Positions 1 to 9,752 of a stretch of 64,000 nucleotides of DNA are shown in pieces; the stretch's first letter is position 1; the number at the start of each line of letters is the position of its first letter. Origin of the DNA: Fodinibius saliphilus (lineage in GTDB: Bacteria; Bacteroidota; Rhodothermia; Balneolales; Balneolaceae); assembly GCF_005869845.1 (NCBI RefSeq), contig NZ_VAWF01000005.1, forward strand, positions 1 to 64,000. The letters are read 5' to 3'. The position numbers and the translations under genes are program-made. The notes under the pieces are model-generated. The model saw only the letters and a program-made list of their open reading frames with translations. It searched no databases and was not told the origin of the DNA.

Positions 1-151
1 CAATATCGACAAACTGCTTGGCAACTCCGCCGTGATGCTTAGCCATTACCGTTGTAATAGCAGCTGTCAAGGTTGTTTTCCCGTGGTCAACGTGACCAAT
101 CGTTCCTATATTTACGTGCGGCTTATCCCGCTGAAATGTTTCTTTTGCCAT
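1..151 (-). CDS. tuf: Elongation factor Tu, N-terminal fragment (cut by window edge)
   Basis: The reverse strand from the ATG at 149-151 encodes about 50 residues that begin [20 protein letters not shown] and continue into the P-loop GHVDHGKT, the G1 motif of EF-Tu. EF-Tu carries aminoacyl-tRNA to the ribosomal A site in a GTP-dependent way. The rest of the gene, about 350 codons, lies left of the window. It is the last of the rpsL-rpsG-fusA-tuf genes, 22 bp after the fusA stop, so it is probably co-transcribed with them. The region before the start is A/T-rich with no Shine-Dalgarno sequence. Identity is seen directly from the motif and strengthened by the classic str-operon order. Confidence 0.95.
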   Translation of the reverse strand, partial: MAKETFQRDKPHVNIGTIGHVDHGKTTLTAAITTVMAKHHGGVAKQFVDI

Positions 152-173
152 AATACTATTAATTAATGATGTT

Positions 174-2318
174 TTAAGATCTTTCTTCTAAAATTTCTTT
201 CTCAACATTATCAGGCACCTGCTCATAATCACTAAATTCCATAGAATATGAAGCACGTCCCTGTGTTACTGAACGAAGATCAGTAGAATAACCAAACATC
301 TCTGATAATGGCACACGAGCGTGAACCACTGAACCCTGCTTGTCGTTATCCATTTTTCCAATTAAACCACGTCGTCCATTCAAGTCGCCAATTACATCTC
401 CCATGTATTCTTCAGGAGTTATAATTTCGACATCCATGATGGGCTCCAATATTTTAGGATCAGCTTTTTTCGCAGAATTTCTAAATGCCATCTTAGCACA
501 AAGCTCAAAGCTAAACTGATCGGAATCAACATCGTGGTAAGAACCATCATAAAGACGAACACCGACGTTTTGCACCGGATAATCCGCCTGAATTCCTGAA
601 GTCATAGCTTCCTTAAATCCTTTTTCAACAGAAGGGATGAACTCAGTTGGAATATTACCACCCTTTATTTCATTGACGAACTTAAAGCCTTCATCAACAG
701 AAACATTGTTGTCTTCCTCATCAAATTCTTCAAAATCGCTCAGAGGACCAATCTCAAACTCCATATCAGCAAACTTCCCGCGACCACCAGACTGCTTTTT
801 ATACACTTCGCGGTGCTCAATGCTTCTATTAATTGTTTCACGGTAGGAAACCTGTGGAGCTCCAACATTAGCCTCGACCTTAAACTCACGCTTTAGTCGA
901 TCAACAATAATTTCAAGGTGGAGCTCACCCATTCCTGCAATAGTAGTCTGACCTGTCTCCTCATCAGTTTCAACCTGGAATGTAGGATCCTCTTCAGCTA
1001 ATTTAATAAGTCCCGTTGTAAGCTTTTCAGCATCTGCCTTAGATTTAGGTTCAACAGCAAGCTTAATAACCGGCTCAGGGAATGTAATTTCCTCAAGAAT
1101 AATAGGATCTTCCATACTACAGAAAGAATCACCAGTACGAACCTCCTTAACACCTACAGCAGCTGCAATGTCACCAGCCCGTACAATGTCTAGATCCTTC
1201 TTCTCATTGGCATGCATCTCAAGGATACGACCAATTCGTTCTTTCTTACCCGTAGTTGCATTATATATATAAGAACCTTTTTCCAATTCACCGGAATACA
1301 CGCGGAAAAACGTTAACTTACCAACATAAGGATCAGTCATGATTTTAAAAGCTAATGCGGAAAACGGCTCCTGAACACTAGGCTTACGCTTAATCTCTTC
1401 TCCATCATTCTCAGGATCCTTTCCTGTAATAGGAGGAATGTCATAAGGACTAGGCATATACTTAATAACCTTATCAAGCACAGTCTGCACACCCTTATTC
1501 TTCAAAGCAGAACCACACATTACTGTAGTTATATCACGGTTCAGGGTAGCCTCACGGATCGCATCTTCAATCTCTTCTTCGCTAATCTCCTCATCCATGA
1601 GATACTTCTCCATTAGAGCATCATCATGATCAGCAATAGCTTCGATCATAATCTTACGATACTCCTTAGCCTTCTCCTGGAGATTCTCGGGAATCTCAAC
1701 CTCATCATACTCCATTCCCAAAGTCTCATCGTCCCAGATAATACCTGTCATCTTAATAAGATCAACAACACCACGGAAATCTTCCTCCGCACCGATGGGG
1801 ATCTGAATTGGAATAGCGTTAGCTTTCAGCTTCTCCCGCATTTCTTCAACAACATTGAAGAAATCAGCACCAACACGATCCATCTTATTGACGAATGCCA
1901 TTCGTGGCACTTCGTATTTATTAGCTTGTCGCCATACCGTCTCGGACTGTGGCTGAACAGCTCCTACAGAATCAAAAACCCCAATAACTCCGTCAAGTAC
2001 ACGCAATGAACGCTCTACCTCAACAGTAAAGTCAACGTGACCAGGAGTATCAATAATATTAATTCGATGGTCTTTCCAAATACAGTGTGTAGCGGCAGAA
2101 GTAATAGTAATACCCCGCTCCTTCTCCTGATCCATCCAATCCATCTGAGATGCACCGTCATGAGTCTCACCAATACGGTGAGTGATACCAGTATAATAAA
2201 GGATACGCTCGGTCATTGTTGTCTTACCCGCATCAACGTGGGCAGCAATACCGATATTCCGCGTACGCTTTATCTGGTCTACAATTTTAGGATCTGTTTT
2301 TGTCTTTGTCTCAGCCAT
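174..2318 (-). CDS. fusA: Elongation factor G
   Basis: This 714-residue translational GTPase drives ribosomal translocation. The G1 motif AHVDAGKT is at residues 26-33, followed by a DTPGHVDF G3 motif near residue 91 and an NKMD G4 motif near 145. EF-G domains II-V follow, including the [10 protein letters not shown] stretch of domain III and the GRRG region near the C-terminus. Length is normal for EF-G (about 700). The gene sits between rpsG (24 bp upstream) and tuf (22 bp downstream), the conserved str operon. The start has A-rich sequence upstream and no Shine-Dalgarno. A short acidic insert ([12 protein letters not shown]) lies in domain IV. Many antisense open frames across this gene are shadows. 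Confidence 0.98.
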   Translation of the reverse strand: MAETKTKTDPKIVDQIKRTRNIGIAAHVDAGKTTMTERILYYTGITHRIGETHDGASQMDWMDQEKERGITITSAATHCIWKDHRINIIDTPGHVDFTVEVERSLRVLDGVIGVFDSVGAVQPQSETVWRQANKYEVPRMAFVNKMDRVGADFFNVVEEMREKLKANAIPIQIPIGAEEDFRGVVDLIKMTGIIWDDETLGMEYDEVEIPENLQEKAKEYRKIMIEAIADHDDALMEKYLMDEEISEEEIEDAIREATLNRDITTVMCGSALKNKGVQTVLDKVIKYMPSPYDIPPITGKDPENDGEEIKRKPSVQEPFSALAFKIMTDPYVGKLTFFRVYSGELEKGSYIYNATTGKKERIGRILEMHANEKKDLDIVRAGDIAAAVGVKEVRTGDSFCSMEDPIILEEITFPEPVIKLAVEPKSKADAEKLTTGLIKLAEEDPTFQVETDEETGQTTIAGMGELHLEIIVDRLKREFKVEANVGAPQVSYRETINRSIEHREVYKKQSGGRGKFADMEFEIGPLSDFEEFDEEDNNVSVDEGFKFVNEIKGGNIPTEFIPSVEKGFKEAMTSGIQADYPVQNVGVRLYDGSYHDVDSDQFSFELCAKMAFRNSAKKADPKILEPIMDVEIITPEEYMGDVIGDLNGRRGLIGKMDNDKQGSVVHARVPLSEMFGYSTDLRSVTQGRASYSMEFSDYEQVPDNVEKEILEERS

Positions 2319-2342
2319 TACTATAAATTGATCTTAAATCTT

Positions 2343-2810
2343 TTAGAATCTAAAGTGGGCAAACGCCTTGTTTGCTTCTGCCATACGGTGAACTTCGTCT
2401 TTCTTCCTCACCGCACCACCTTCGTTATTGGCAGCATCCAAAAGCTCTCGCGACAATCTGCGGGCCATGGACTTGTCATTTCTCGTTTGACATGCACTGA
2501 TCAACCAACGCATTCCAAGCGCTGTGCCACGATCAGGCCGAACTTCAACCGGCACCTGGTAAGTCGAACCACCTACACGGCGAGAACGAACCTCAACTAC
2601 AGGCGAAACATTACTAAGGGCTTCCTTAAATACTTCCATACCCTCATCACCGGTTTCCTCTTCAACAATTTCAAATGCTTGATAGAGAATCTTTCGAGCG
2701 ACATTCTTTTTGCCGTCCCGCATCAGATTGTTTACGAAGCGCGTAACCAGCTTATCTCCAAATACCGGATCAGGTTGTATCTCGCGCTTATCTGCTGTCT
2801 TTCTTCTCAT
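2343..2810 (-). CDS. rpsG: 30S ribosomal protein S7
   Basis: This 155-residue protein of normal S7 length nucleates assembly of the 30S head and contacts the 3' domain of 16S rRNA. Recognisable segments are [19 protein letters not shown] near the start, the [19 protein letters not shown] beta-hairpin region and ALGMRWL. It lies 33 bp downstream of rpsL and 24 bp upstream of fusA in the str operon. In many bacteria S7 represses translation of this operon; no clear S7 target was identified here, so that mode of control is only a possibility. Confidence 0.98.
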   Translation of the reverse strand: MRRKTADKREIQPDPVFGDKLVTRFVNNLMRDGKKNVARKILYQAFEIVEEETGDEGMEVFKEALSNVSPVVEVRSRRVGGSTYQVPVEVRPDRGTALGMRWLISACQTRNDKSMARRLSRELLDAANNEGGAVRKKDEVHRMAEANKAFAHFRF

Positions 2811-2843
2811 ATTCTTCTCAGTTTAATTCCTACTCAACTATTA

Positions 2844-3215
2844 CTAATTAGGCTTTTTTGTTCCGTATAAACTTCTACCCTGCTTGCGATCTTCCACGCC
2901 AGCAGTATCGAGCGTTCCACGCACGATATGATAACGAACACCAGGCAAGTCCTTAACACGACCGCCTCGAACAAGAACAATACTGTGCTCCTGTAGGTTG
3001 TGTCCCTCACCGGGAATATATGCAGTTACTTCATAACCATTAGTTAGACGCACACGAGCAACCTTACGCAGAGCCGAGTTCGGCTTTTTAGGCGTTGTGG
3101 TATAAACTCGTACGCAAACCCCGCGCTTCTGCGGGCAGCTTTCCAAAGCAGGAGCCGTTGTCTTACTAGACTTGCTTTTTCTACCTTTGCGAATAAGTTG
3201 TTGTATTGTAGGCAC
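2844..3215 (-). CDS. rpsL: 30S ribosomal protein S12
   Basis: This 123-residue decoding-centre protein matches S12 throughout: [12 protein letters not shown] at the N-terminus, CPQKRGVC, the [21 protein letters not shown] loop and [12 protein letters not shown]. Lysines at the positions where streptomycin-resistance substitutions usually fall (TTPKKPNS, K43, and GRVKDLPG) are the ordinary residues, so the gene looks wild type for that trait. It is the first gene of the str operon in this window. A possible promoter lies 45-75 bp upstream. Confidence 0.98.
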   Translation of the reverse strand: MPTIQQLIRKGRKSKSSKTTAPALESCPQKRGVCVRVYTTTPKKPNSALRKVARVRLTNGYEVTAYIPGEGHNLQEHSIVLVRGGRVKDLPGVRYHIVRGTLDTAGVEDRKQGRSLYGTKKPN

Positions 3216-3260
3216 GATTAAATACGCTTAATTGATTTTTCGGTCGAACAAGAGTTGCCA

Positions 3261-3290
3261 ATGATAAGGAATTATTAGGTACCAATGCAA
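3261..3290 (-). promoter_or_regulatory. Possible promoter of the str operon
   Basis: On the minus strand TTGCAT (3290-3285) is followed after 18 bp by TATCAT (3266-3261), about 45 bp before the rpsL ATG. It resembles a sigma-70 type promoter, but Bacteroidota-type promoters use a different -7/-33 consensus and the match was found by eye. It is a candidate only. Confidence 0.3.
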
Positions 3291-3411
3291 GAAAAAAAGC
3301 AGTATTTCTTTACCTTTTTTTCTTTGGTGTCCATTTTACCCTATAATTGTAGGAAAAGCCGTCAGAAGGCCTCAAACAACTAGTATATAATTATATATCA
3401 GTATTACTATT

Positions 3412-5481
3412 TTGAAATTAATAGACTTACCCAAGCTTAGTACAAAACGCATAAAAGCGCTATCTGAGAGTGGAATAGATAGTATCCTAGACCTGCTAAA
3501 CTTCTTCCCAAGAAGGTATCTCGACCGCACAACAGTGACAAAGATCCAACAATTGCACGGAAATGGTGAGCAAGTCACTGTCGTAGGTAGAATTGAGAAA
3601 ATACAACAACAGGGCCGGGGGCGAAAAAAAAGACTGGAAATCATTATTCGTGACGATACCGCTTCTCTCAAAGGCGTTTGGTTCAAGGGAGGGCACTATA
3701 TTAAGAAGCAATTCTCGGAGGGAGAGTTAGTCGCCTTCTTTGGCAAGGTAAAAAAGTATGGCAGACAATTTAGCATTGCCCATCCCGAGTACGACAAAAT
3801 TAGTGACAACTCTGATATACAAGACCTGAAAAAGATTGTACCTATATACCCCAGTAATAAATTACTTTCTAAAACGCGTACAACGAGCAAGCTGATACAT
3901 AAATGGCAAAAAGTAATTCTCAAACATGAATCTCCCCCTGAATTTATACCCAAAAATGTTCGGCAGAAACATAAGTTACCCAAGCGCCATGAGGCTTATC
4001 GTATGATTCATTTCCCGGAATCAACATCAGAATACAAGCAAGCTTTTAAACGCTTTAAATTTGAGGAACTATTCCTGTTTGAACTCAGTGTTGCGAAAAC
4101 GAAACATGAAGTAATCGAAAAGCATCAGGGAAAAATTTTTGACAACTTAGAAAACTACACTTCCAAATTCTTTAATGAGCATCTCCCCTTTGAGCTAACA
4201 AAAGGTCAGAAATCAGCCCTTTCTGATATTAAGAACGATGTACGGTCGGGTATCCAGATGAACCGGCTAATACAAGGGGATGTAGGATCAGGCAAGACCG
4301 TTGTTGCTATTGGGGCTATCTTAATGGCAGTCGACAACAATTGTCAAGCAGCTTTTATGGCACCTACAGAAATCTTAGCCGAACAGCATTTCCGTACCCT
4401 CTCAAACTTTTTAAAGCCCCTTGGTATCAATATCAGATTGTTGGTTGGCAATCAAAAAATGAGCCTTCGCACTGACATTCTCACTGATATTGAGGGCGGG
4501 AACTGTGATATCGTGGTAGGAACCCATGCCGTTATACAGAAAGAAGTAAATTTCCATGATCTTGGCTTAGCTGTTATTGATGAACAACACCGCTTTGGAG
4601 TCAAGCAACGAGCAGAAATACTAAAAAAGGGATCCCACCCTCATGTTTTAGTGATGTCTGCTACTCCTATCCCCCGCTCGCTGGCTATGACCTTATACAG
4701 CGATCTTGACATCTCTATCATTAAAGGACTACCGGGAGGACGGAAACCGGTAAAAACAGCAGTTCGCCCTCAACAAAAACATAACGATATCTATAATTTT
4801 GTAGAAGATGAACTCAACAAAGGCGGCCAGGCCTATGTGGTATATCCACTTGTCGAGGAATCCGAAAAAATGGATTTAAAGGATGCAACGGCTGGCTATG
4901 AGAAACTACAAAAACGCTTTCCTAATTTCGAAGTTGGACTTTTACATGGACAAATGAAATCTGACAATAAAGATACTGTTATGCAGCAGTTCATCAATAA
5001 TGAAATCCAGGTACTAGTTTCAACTACCGTAATAGAGGTTGGGGTTGATGTACCCAATGCCAGTATCATGCTGGTAGAACATGCCGAGCGGTTTGGCCTT
5101 TCTCAACTTCATCAGCTGAGGGGACGCATTGGCCGTGGAAACCGCCAGAGCTACTGTATACTCATCCATGGTCATAAAGTGAGCAAAGAGGGGCAATTCA
5201 GATTAGGCAAGATGGCTCAAACCAACGATGGTTTTGAAATTGCCGAAGCTGACCTTGAACTGCGGGGACCAGGAGATTTCTTAGGAACGAAACAAAGTGG
5301 ACTGCCAGAATTTCGGGTAGCTGATATTGTGGAAGATCAATTTATTTTAGAACAAGCTAAAACAGCTGCATGGAAGATGATGGAAGATGATCCTTCATTG
5401 ACTCAACCAGAATACCAAGAATTACGCAAAGTCTTCATCCCTTATTATAAAGAGCGCAGCAAATTTTACGGAACAGGCTAA
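3412..5481 (+). CDS. recG: ATP-dependent DNA helicase RecG
   Basis: This 689-residue helicase regresses stalled replication forks and processes branched DNA. An N-terminal helical/OB wedge domain (about residues 1-180) is followed by a Walker A GDVGSGKT near residue 290, a DEQH box (VIDEQHRFGVKQR) near 390, the motif III-like MSATPIPRSLA, and a C-terminal helicase lobe with QLRGRIGRG. The C-terminal RecG wedge-associated segment (ELRGPGDFLGTKQSG) is present. The reading frame starts at TTG; no in-frame ATG gives a full N-terminus, so TTG is the probable initiator. It is divergent from rpsL across about 196 bp. Confidence 0.97.
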   Translation: MKLIDLPKLSTKRIKALSESGIDSILDLLNFFPRRYLDRTTVTKIQQLHGNGEQVTVVGRIEKIQQQGRGRKKRLEIIIRDDTASLKGVWFKGGHYIKKQFSEGELVAFFGKVKKYGRQFSIAHPEYDKISDNSDIQDLKKIVPIYPSNKLLSKTRTTSKLIHKWQKVILKHESPPEFIPKNVRQKHKLPKRHEAYRMIHFPESTSEYKQAFKRFKFEELFLFELSVAKTKHEVIEKHQGKIFDNLENYTSKFFNEHLPFELTKGQKSALSDIKNDVRSGIQMNRLIQGDVGSGKTVVAIGAILMAVDNNCQAAFMAPTEILAEQHFRTLSNFLKPLGINIRLLVGNQKMSLRTDILTDIEGGNCDIVVGTHAVIQKEVNFHDLGLAVIDEQHRFGVKQRAEILKKGSHPHVLVMSATPIPRSLAMTLYSDLDISIIKGLPGGRKPVKTAVRPQQKHNDIYNFVEDELNKGGQAYVVYPLVEESEKMDLKDATAGYEKLQKRFPNFEVGLLHGQMKSDNKDTVMQQFINNEIQVLVSTTVIEVGVDVPNASIMLVEHAERFGLSQLHQLRGRIGRGNRQSYCILIHGHKVSKEGQFRLGKMAQTNDGFEIAEADLELRGPGDFLGTKQSGLPEFRVADIVEDQFILEQAKTAAWKMMEDDPSLTQPEYQELRKVFIPYYKERSKFYGTG

Positions 5482-5533
5482 GCCACCAGCTTAATTTTAT
5501 CATTATTTATTAAACTTAAATTAGATATCAACT

Positions 5534-6013
5534 ATGAATTATTTAGTCCAAGATTGGATAGGTAGCATTCATCTTATTACCGCAATACTATCATTGATTA
5601 CCGGCACCGCAATTCTGGGTCTTAAAAAGGGGACATCACTACATATCAAGATAGGCTACCTGTATGTTGGGAGTATGCTTGGAGTAAATATCACAGCCTT
5701 TATGATTTACCGTCTGTTTGGGGGATTTGGAATTTTCCACTACGCCGCATTAATCAGCCTATTAACTGTTGTTTTAGGATTTATACCAGCTCTACTCAAA
5801 AAACCAAAAGAAGGATGGCTAGAACTTCATTTTAGTTTTATGTACTGGTCTGTGATTGGGTTGTATGCTGCTTTTGTTTCTGAAATGTTAACCCGTATTC
5901 CTGATACCCCCTTCTTTGGTATGCTGGGAATTGCAACCTTTACTATTATGGCTTTAGGCGGCGGTTACTTTTACTGGAAGAAAAATCAATGGTCAGAGAC
6001 TTTTCTAAATTAG
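5534..6013 (+). CDS. DUF2306-like integral membrane protein
   Basis: This 159-residue protein has about five hydrophobic segments (roughly 10-30, 40-60, 66-88, 103-125 and 132-150). The pattern GSIHLITAILSLITGTAIL followed by a short basic loop, LHIKIGYLYVGSML and a later LHFSFMYWSVIGLY resembles the DUF2306 family of predicted membrane proteins, whose function is not established. It follows recG by 52 bp on the same strand and may be read through from it. It ends 54 bp before the convergent DUF4112-like gene. The family assignment comes from memory of the pattern, not a search. Confidence 0.75.
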   Translation: MNYLVQDWIGSIHLITAILSLITGTAILGLKKGTSLHIKIGYLYVGSMLGVNITAFMIYRLFGGFGIFHYAALISLLTVVLGFIPALLKKPKEGWLELHFSFMYWSVIGLYAAFVSEMLTRIPDTPFFGMLGIATFTIMALGGGYFYWKKNQWSETFLN

Positions 6014-6067
6014 TTCTCTTACAATATCTACAGTTACTTGATGCACAGCAAGTATTCACGAGCCAAT

Positions 6068-6541
6068 TCAGCCAAGCAGATCAGAAAGTATCACCCAAGA
6101 AGCAATTAATATCCAGCTAGTTATAAATAAAACAGCAATGATAATAAGTGTGAAGACAACTAGTAATATCCAGTTGAACCATCGGCTTCGTCTTGTGGTT
6201 CGGTTGGGATTATCTGCAAGTTCTTGTAAAAGCTCGGCATTACGAAGATTAGCTTTCCAATAAACATCAAAAAGCTCACCTATCCCTGGAATGGCTCCAA
6301 TCATAATATCCAGCAGGATATTAATCAGCATATGCAATAACACCGACCATCGAGCCTGCTCTTTTAGCGCATTAAAAAGATAATAACATGAAATAATGCC
6401 TCCTATCCAGTCGCCCACTCCTGGCAGTAATCCCAAAAGTGGATCCAAGCCAAATTTAATCGGGATACCAGGAATCTGAAATTTATTATCCAGTAATTCA
6501 GCTAATTTTGTATTCTTTTGCTTGTCCTTTTCAGTATCCAA
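6068..6541 (-). CDS. DUF4112-like membrane protein
   Basis: This 157-residue protein has the features of DUF4112: a short helix ending in LAELLDNKFQIP, then GLDPLLGLLPGVGDWIGG, then a second GAIPGIGELFDVYWKANLRN repeat of the same G-D/E motif, and a C-terminal hydrophobic stretch (about 132-155). The paired LPGVGD and IPGIGE loops look like an internal symmetry of the family. The function is unknown. It is divergent from the M61 peptidase lipoprotein gene, with about 120 bp between the starts that must hold both promoters. Confidence 0.8.
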   Translation of the reverse strand: MDTEKDKQKNTKLAELLDNKFQIPGIPIKFGLDPLLGLLPGVGDWIGGIISCYYLFNALKEQARWSVLLHMLINILLDIMIGAIPGIGELFDVYWKANLRNAELLQELADNPNRTTRRSRWFNWILLVVFTLIIIAVLFITSWILIASWVILSDLLG

Positions 6542-6663
6542 GTTTTATTAATATTTCTTAAGAATATATTTATAGTGTAACCCTAATATTCAAAATTCGT
6601 TATACGCAAAACTACCTAATAACTAGAACTATATCTCATAACATAAATCAATATTTCTTGCAC

Positions 6664-8559
6664 ATGCGAAGACTTCTTTATCTATTTACAATATTTGTCA
6701 TTGTCGTTGGTTGCTCTCCCAAAATGGGCAACAATATAGAGACTAAAAATCAAGAACCCGCTGCTGATAAAAAACCTATTGCTTCTTCCATTGACCTTAC
6801 CGAAGTAAACAATGATCGCGTTTGGGTACAAATCGATCCCGGTAAGTTTAATGCTGATACTGTCACCTTTCGCCTGCCACGCGTTGTACAGGGCACCTAT
6901 TCGGTAAGTGATTTTGGAAGCTTTACCGACAGCCTGATAGCTTATGATTATGACGGTGAAACACTGAATGTAAAAAAGGACGGTCCTAATACTTGGATCA
7001 TTCCAAATGCGGGTAGTTTTGACAAGTTGGGCTATTATGTAAATGATACCTTTGACATTGAAAATACCGATAAAAAAACGCCCTTCTCTCCCTCTGGGAC
7101 CAATATTAAAGAAGATAATTTTGTGCTAAACCTCCACGGATTTGTGGGATATTTTGAAACCCTACAAGATCAAGAATATCGGTTGGATTTAACCGCACCC
7201 ACTGATTTCAAACGCACTGCCGCTCTACCCGTTGTCAGTACCACCTACAACACAGACAGTACGGAAGTTACCAACACCTATGCCGCTGATCGATATTTCC
7301 AGATTACGGATAATCCCATGATGTATGGTGAACTGGATGTTGCAGAGTTCAAGGTTGATGATATGCAGATTGTACTTAGTGTATATTCTCCTAATGAAAA
7401 ACATTCCGCATCTGCTATCAAAGAGACTATTAAGAGTATGATGGATGCTCAAAAAGATTACCTGGGGGAGCTTAACACAACAGACCGTTACGATATCTAT
7501 CTTTACCTGGCTCCGCGCGCTAAAACAGCCCCAACCGGTTTTGGAGCTCTTGAACACCACACTTCTACGGTTGTTGTATTGCCTGAGGCAATGCCTACTC
7601 CGAATCTCAATCAAACAATGACGGACGTTGTTTCTCACGAGTTCTTTCATATTGTAACACCACTCAATGTACACTCCGAGGATGTACATTACTTCGACTA
7701 CAATGCCCCTACCTTTTCCAAGCATCTTTGGATGTACGAAGGGGTAACGGAGTATTTTGCCAGTCACTTCCAGGTGTATGAAGGCTTGCAGTCAAAGCAG
7801 AAGTTTTATGACAAGATAAATGGTAAAATTGAGTCTTCACATACAATGAATGACTCCATGAGCTTCACTAAGATGAGTGAAAATGTTTTAGAAGAGCCCT
7901 ATGCTTCTAACTATTACAATGTATACCAAAAGGGTGCTCTTATTGGTATGTGCATTGATATTTTAATGCGTGAAGAGAGTAATGGGCAGCGAAGCATGAT
8001 CTCATTGATGACTGAACTTTCACAAAAGTATGGGACCGAGAAACCATTTACGGATGACAAACTGATTAGCGAGATCACCGAAATGACCTACCCCTCAGTT
8101 GGTGAATTCTTGACAACACACGTAGTCGGTAAAACTCCAATAGATTATAACGATTTCTTTAACAAGGTGGGGTTGAAACGAGTCAAAGATTCTACCAAAA
8201 CTAGCCTATTCTTAAATGGCCGCACTCCCTTTGTAAAGGCAAATCAGGAAGCAGGAAGGGTGGAATTCCGTGATATAGAGCTCAACAGTTCACTAAAGGC
8301 ACTTGGTGCTCAAGCCGGCGATATTATCAAGTCAGTAAACGGTACTGACTATACCCTACAAAATATAAGGCAACTTATTCCACAGTCTATGCAATGGGCG
8401 CCCGACACTGAAATTGAGATGGTGGTAATACGCGGAGAGGAAGAAGTAACCTTATCCGGGAAAGTAGGTACCCCGATGGTTGAAACGCTTAAACTCACAG
8501 AAACTGAAGATGCTACTGAACAACAACGCACCTTGCGAAAGCAGTGGCTTGGACAGTAA
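6664..8559 (+). CDS. M61-family metallopeptidase lipoprotein with PDZ domain
   Basis: This 631-residue secreted protease belongs to the glycyl-aminopeptidase-like family M61. The ATG at 6664 is chosen over an upstream TTG at 6658 because it begins a clean lipoprotein signal (MRRLLYLFTIFVIVVGC, Cys17). An N-terminal beta domain (about 40-240) precedes the catalytic domain with GFGALEHH, the zinc motif HEFFH at 325-329 and a downstream MYEGVTEYF that supplies the glutamate ligand. A PDZ domain occupies about residues 530-605 (GAQAGDIIKSVNG). Such enzymes are expected on the outer membrane or in the periplasm and remove small residues from peptides. A strong terminator follows 20 bp after the stop. 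Confidence 0.93.
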   Translation: MRRLLYLFTIFVIVVGCSPKMGNNIETKNQEPAADKKPIASSIDLTEVNNDRVWVQIDPGKFNADTVTFRLPRVVQGTYSVSDFGSFTDSLIAYDYDGETLNVKKDGPNTWIIPNAGSFDKLGYYVNDTFDIENTDKKTPFSPSGTNIKEDNFVLNLHGFVGYFETLQDQEYRLDLTAPTDFKRTAALPVVSTTYNTDSTEVTNTYAADRYFQITDNPMMYGELDVAEFKVDDMQIVLSVYSPNEKHSASAIKETIKSMMDAQKDYLGELNTTDRYDIYLYLAPRAKTAPTGFGALEHHTSTVVVLPEAMPTPNLNQTMTDVVSHEFFHIVTPLNVHSEDVHYFDYNAPTFSKHLWMYEGVTEYFASHFQVYEGLQSKQKFYDKINGKIESSHTMNDSMSFTKMSENVLEEPYASNYYNVYQKGALIGMCIDILMREESNGQRSMISLMTELSQKYGTEKPFTDDKLISEITEMTYPSVGEFLTTHVVGKTPIDYNDFFNKVGLKRVKDSTKTSLFLNGRTPFVKANQEAGRVEFRDIELNSSLKALGAQAGDIIKSVNGTDYTLQNIRQLIPQSMQWAPDTEIEMVVIRGEEEVTLSGKVGTPMVETLKLTETEDATEQQRTLRKQWLGQ

Positions 8560-8576
8560 GACTTAAACCTCTTAAT

Positions 8577-8619
8577 AACAAAAAAGCCCTTCCTTTTTAC
8601 GGGAAGGGCTTTTTTTATA
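8577..8619 (+). terminator. Rho-independent terminator, copy 1 of a near-identical pair
   Basis: AAGCCCTTCC and GGGAAGGGCTT form a perfect GC-rich stem around a short T-rich loop, with six A before and seven T after, so it can work in both directions. It lies 20 bp after the M61 stop. The same 42-43 nt occur again at 10334-10375 with a single T difference in the loop. Confidence 0.9.
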
Positions 8620-8831
8620 TGGGAACTTTGGTAAAACTTAGTAAAGATGGGTTTGCAGATCCATTTAACTATATTAATAGCAAGTGACTCAACAATGATT
8701 TTTATCCACTCTCGAATGACTGACTAACAAAAAATCTCCACCGGACAAAAGAATTTACTATCCCGGATATTTTTTTTAGGTAACAACCGCATTAGCACAG
8801 AATATATAATTCTTTACCACATATTAGTACA

Positions 8832-9704
8832 ATGACTAAATCATCAATAGAAGTTATTAAAACATTCATAGTCACAATAATAGCAATATCAACGCTAGTT
8901 TCCTGCGAAACGGTTGATCAAAAAAATGAAATCTCTTTAAAAGGCGAAAATATTACAAGCCGTTATATGCAGAATAATAATAACTCTTCTGAGAGTTGTT
9001 GTATGGGAGAAGAGAATAAAAATAAATCAAATTCTAAAGAACAATATCAAATATATAGGGTGAATACAAGATCTCCTCAAACTGAGGTAGTGAAAAAGAA
9101 GATTAAATCCACCTTAAATACTATTAAAAAGAACTCAACCGGAAGCAGTAAAAGTAAATTTGCAAATTTACGTAGTGAACCAAATCTAGAAAGAAGTACT
9201 ATTGTTGAAAGAAGTAATAAGATAGCGAACAACCAAACACAAGAGAATATAATGGTAACACCAATTGACAATAATAATCAAAAATTGAGGCAAGTTACCT
9301 ACGCAAAATATGATGAAGCTGCCAACTCAATCAATGACATGGTTATAGTTACCATGGAAACAAATCATACAAAAACTGAATTAGATGCTAATCCAAAACT
9401 CTACGATGAAACTTTCATACATTTAAAAGTTAAATCACAGACAGGCCGAACCCTTCACAGCTATACACTAGGTAACTCAAATCACTTTAAAGGTAGTACG
9501 AAAACTAATTATTCTTCAAATAAGGTTACTAGTAATATTAATCCTTTCGGTTGTTTTGGCAACTGTATTAAAGATAATTATAATGCGATTGATCAGTGGT
9601 ATGAAATATTATGGTGTGAAGCACCAGTGGTCGGAGTTACATGTTATTATGGCATTGTTCAAGGCTGCTGGTCTGGTTGCTTCTGGGCTTGGGTTTTCGT
9701 ATAA
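8832..9704 (+). CDS. Unrecognised lipoprotein with Asn/Ser/Lys-rich body and six-cysteine C-terminal tail
   Basis: I do not recognise this 290-residue protein. It begins with a lipoprotein signal (basic start, hydrophobic core, ISTLVSC, Cys25). Residues 45-140 are a low-complexity Asn/Ser/Lys-rich stretch with little secondary structure visible. A more ordered part (about 155-225) includes YAKYDEAANSINDMVIVTME. The last 50 residues carry six cysteines (GCFGNC, LWCE, VTCYY, QGCWSGCF) among glycine and aromatic residues and end WAWVFV. This could be a disulfide-bonded or membrane-active tail. The next gene, 48 bp downstream, encodes a duplicated membrane protein. The region is far more AT-rich than its neighbours and lies between two matching terminators, which suggests acquisition. 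A secreted peptide or effector role is inference only. Confidence 0.75.
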   Translation: MTKSSIEVIKTFIVTIIAISTLVSCETVDQKNEISLKGENITSRYMQNNNNSSESCCMGEENKNKSNSKEQYQIYRVNTRSPQTEVVKKKIKSTLNTIKKNSTGSSKSKFANLRSEPNLERSTIVERSNKIANNQTQENIMVTPIDNNNQKLRQVTYAKYDEAANSINDMVIVTMETNHTKTELDANPKLYDETFIHLKVKSQTGRTLHSYTLGNSNHFKGSTKTNYSSNKVTSNINPFGCFGNCIKDNYNAIDQWYEILWCEAPVVGVTCYYGIVQGCWSGCFWAWVFV

Positions 9705-9752
9705 GTTTAAGATCACTCGTAATATTATATATAAATTAAAGTAACATTTAGT

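Noticed and set aside
1626-2870. Long plus-strand open frames of 127 and 277 codons opposite fusA and rpsG
   Set aside because: They are antisense to two certain genes and the translated sequence has no domain-like character.
9556-9744. A 62-codon frame overlapping the end of the cysteine-tailed lipoprotein
   Set aside because: It begins at a TTG inside the longer frame, has no gene-like features and its reading looks random. The longer frame has a signal peptide and an ordered tail.
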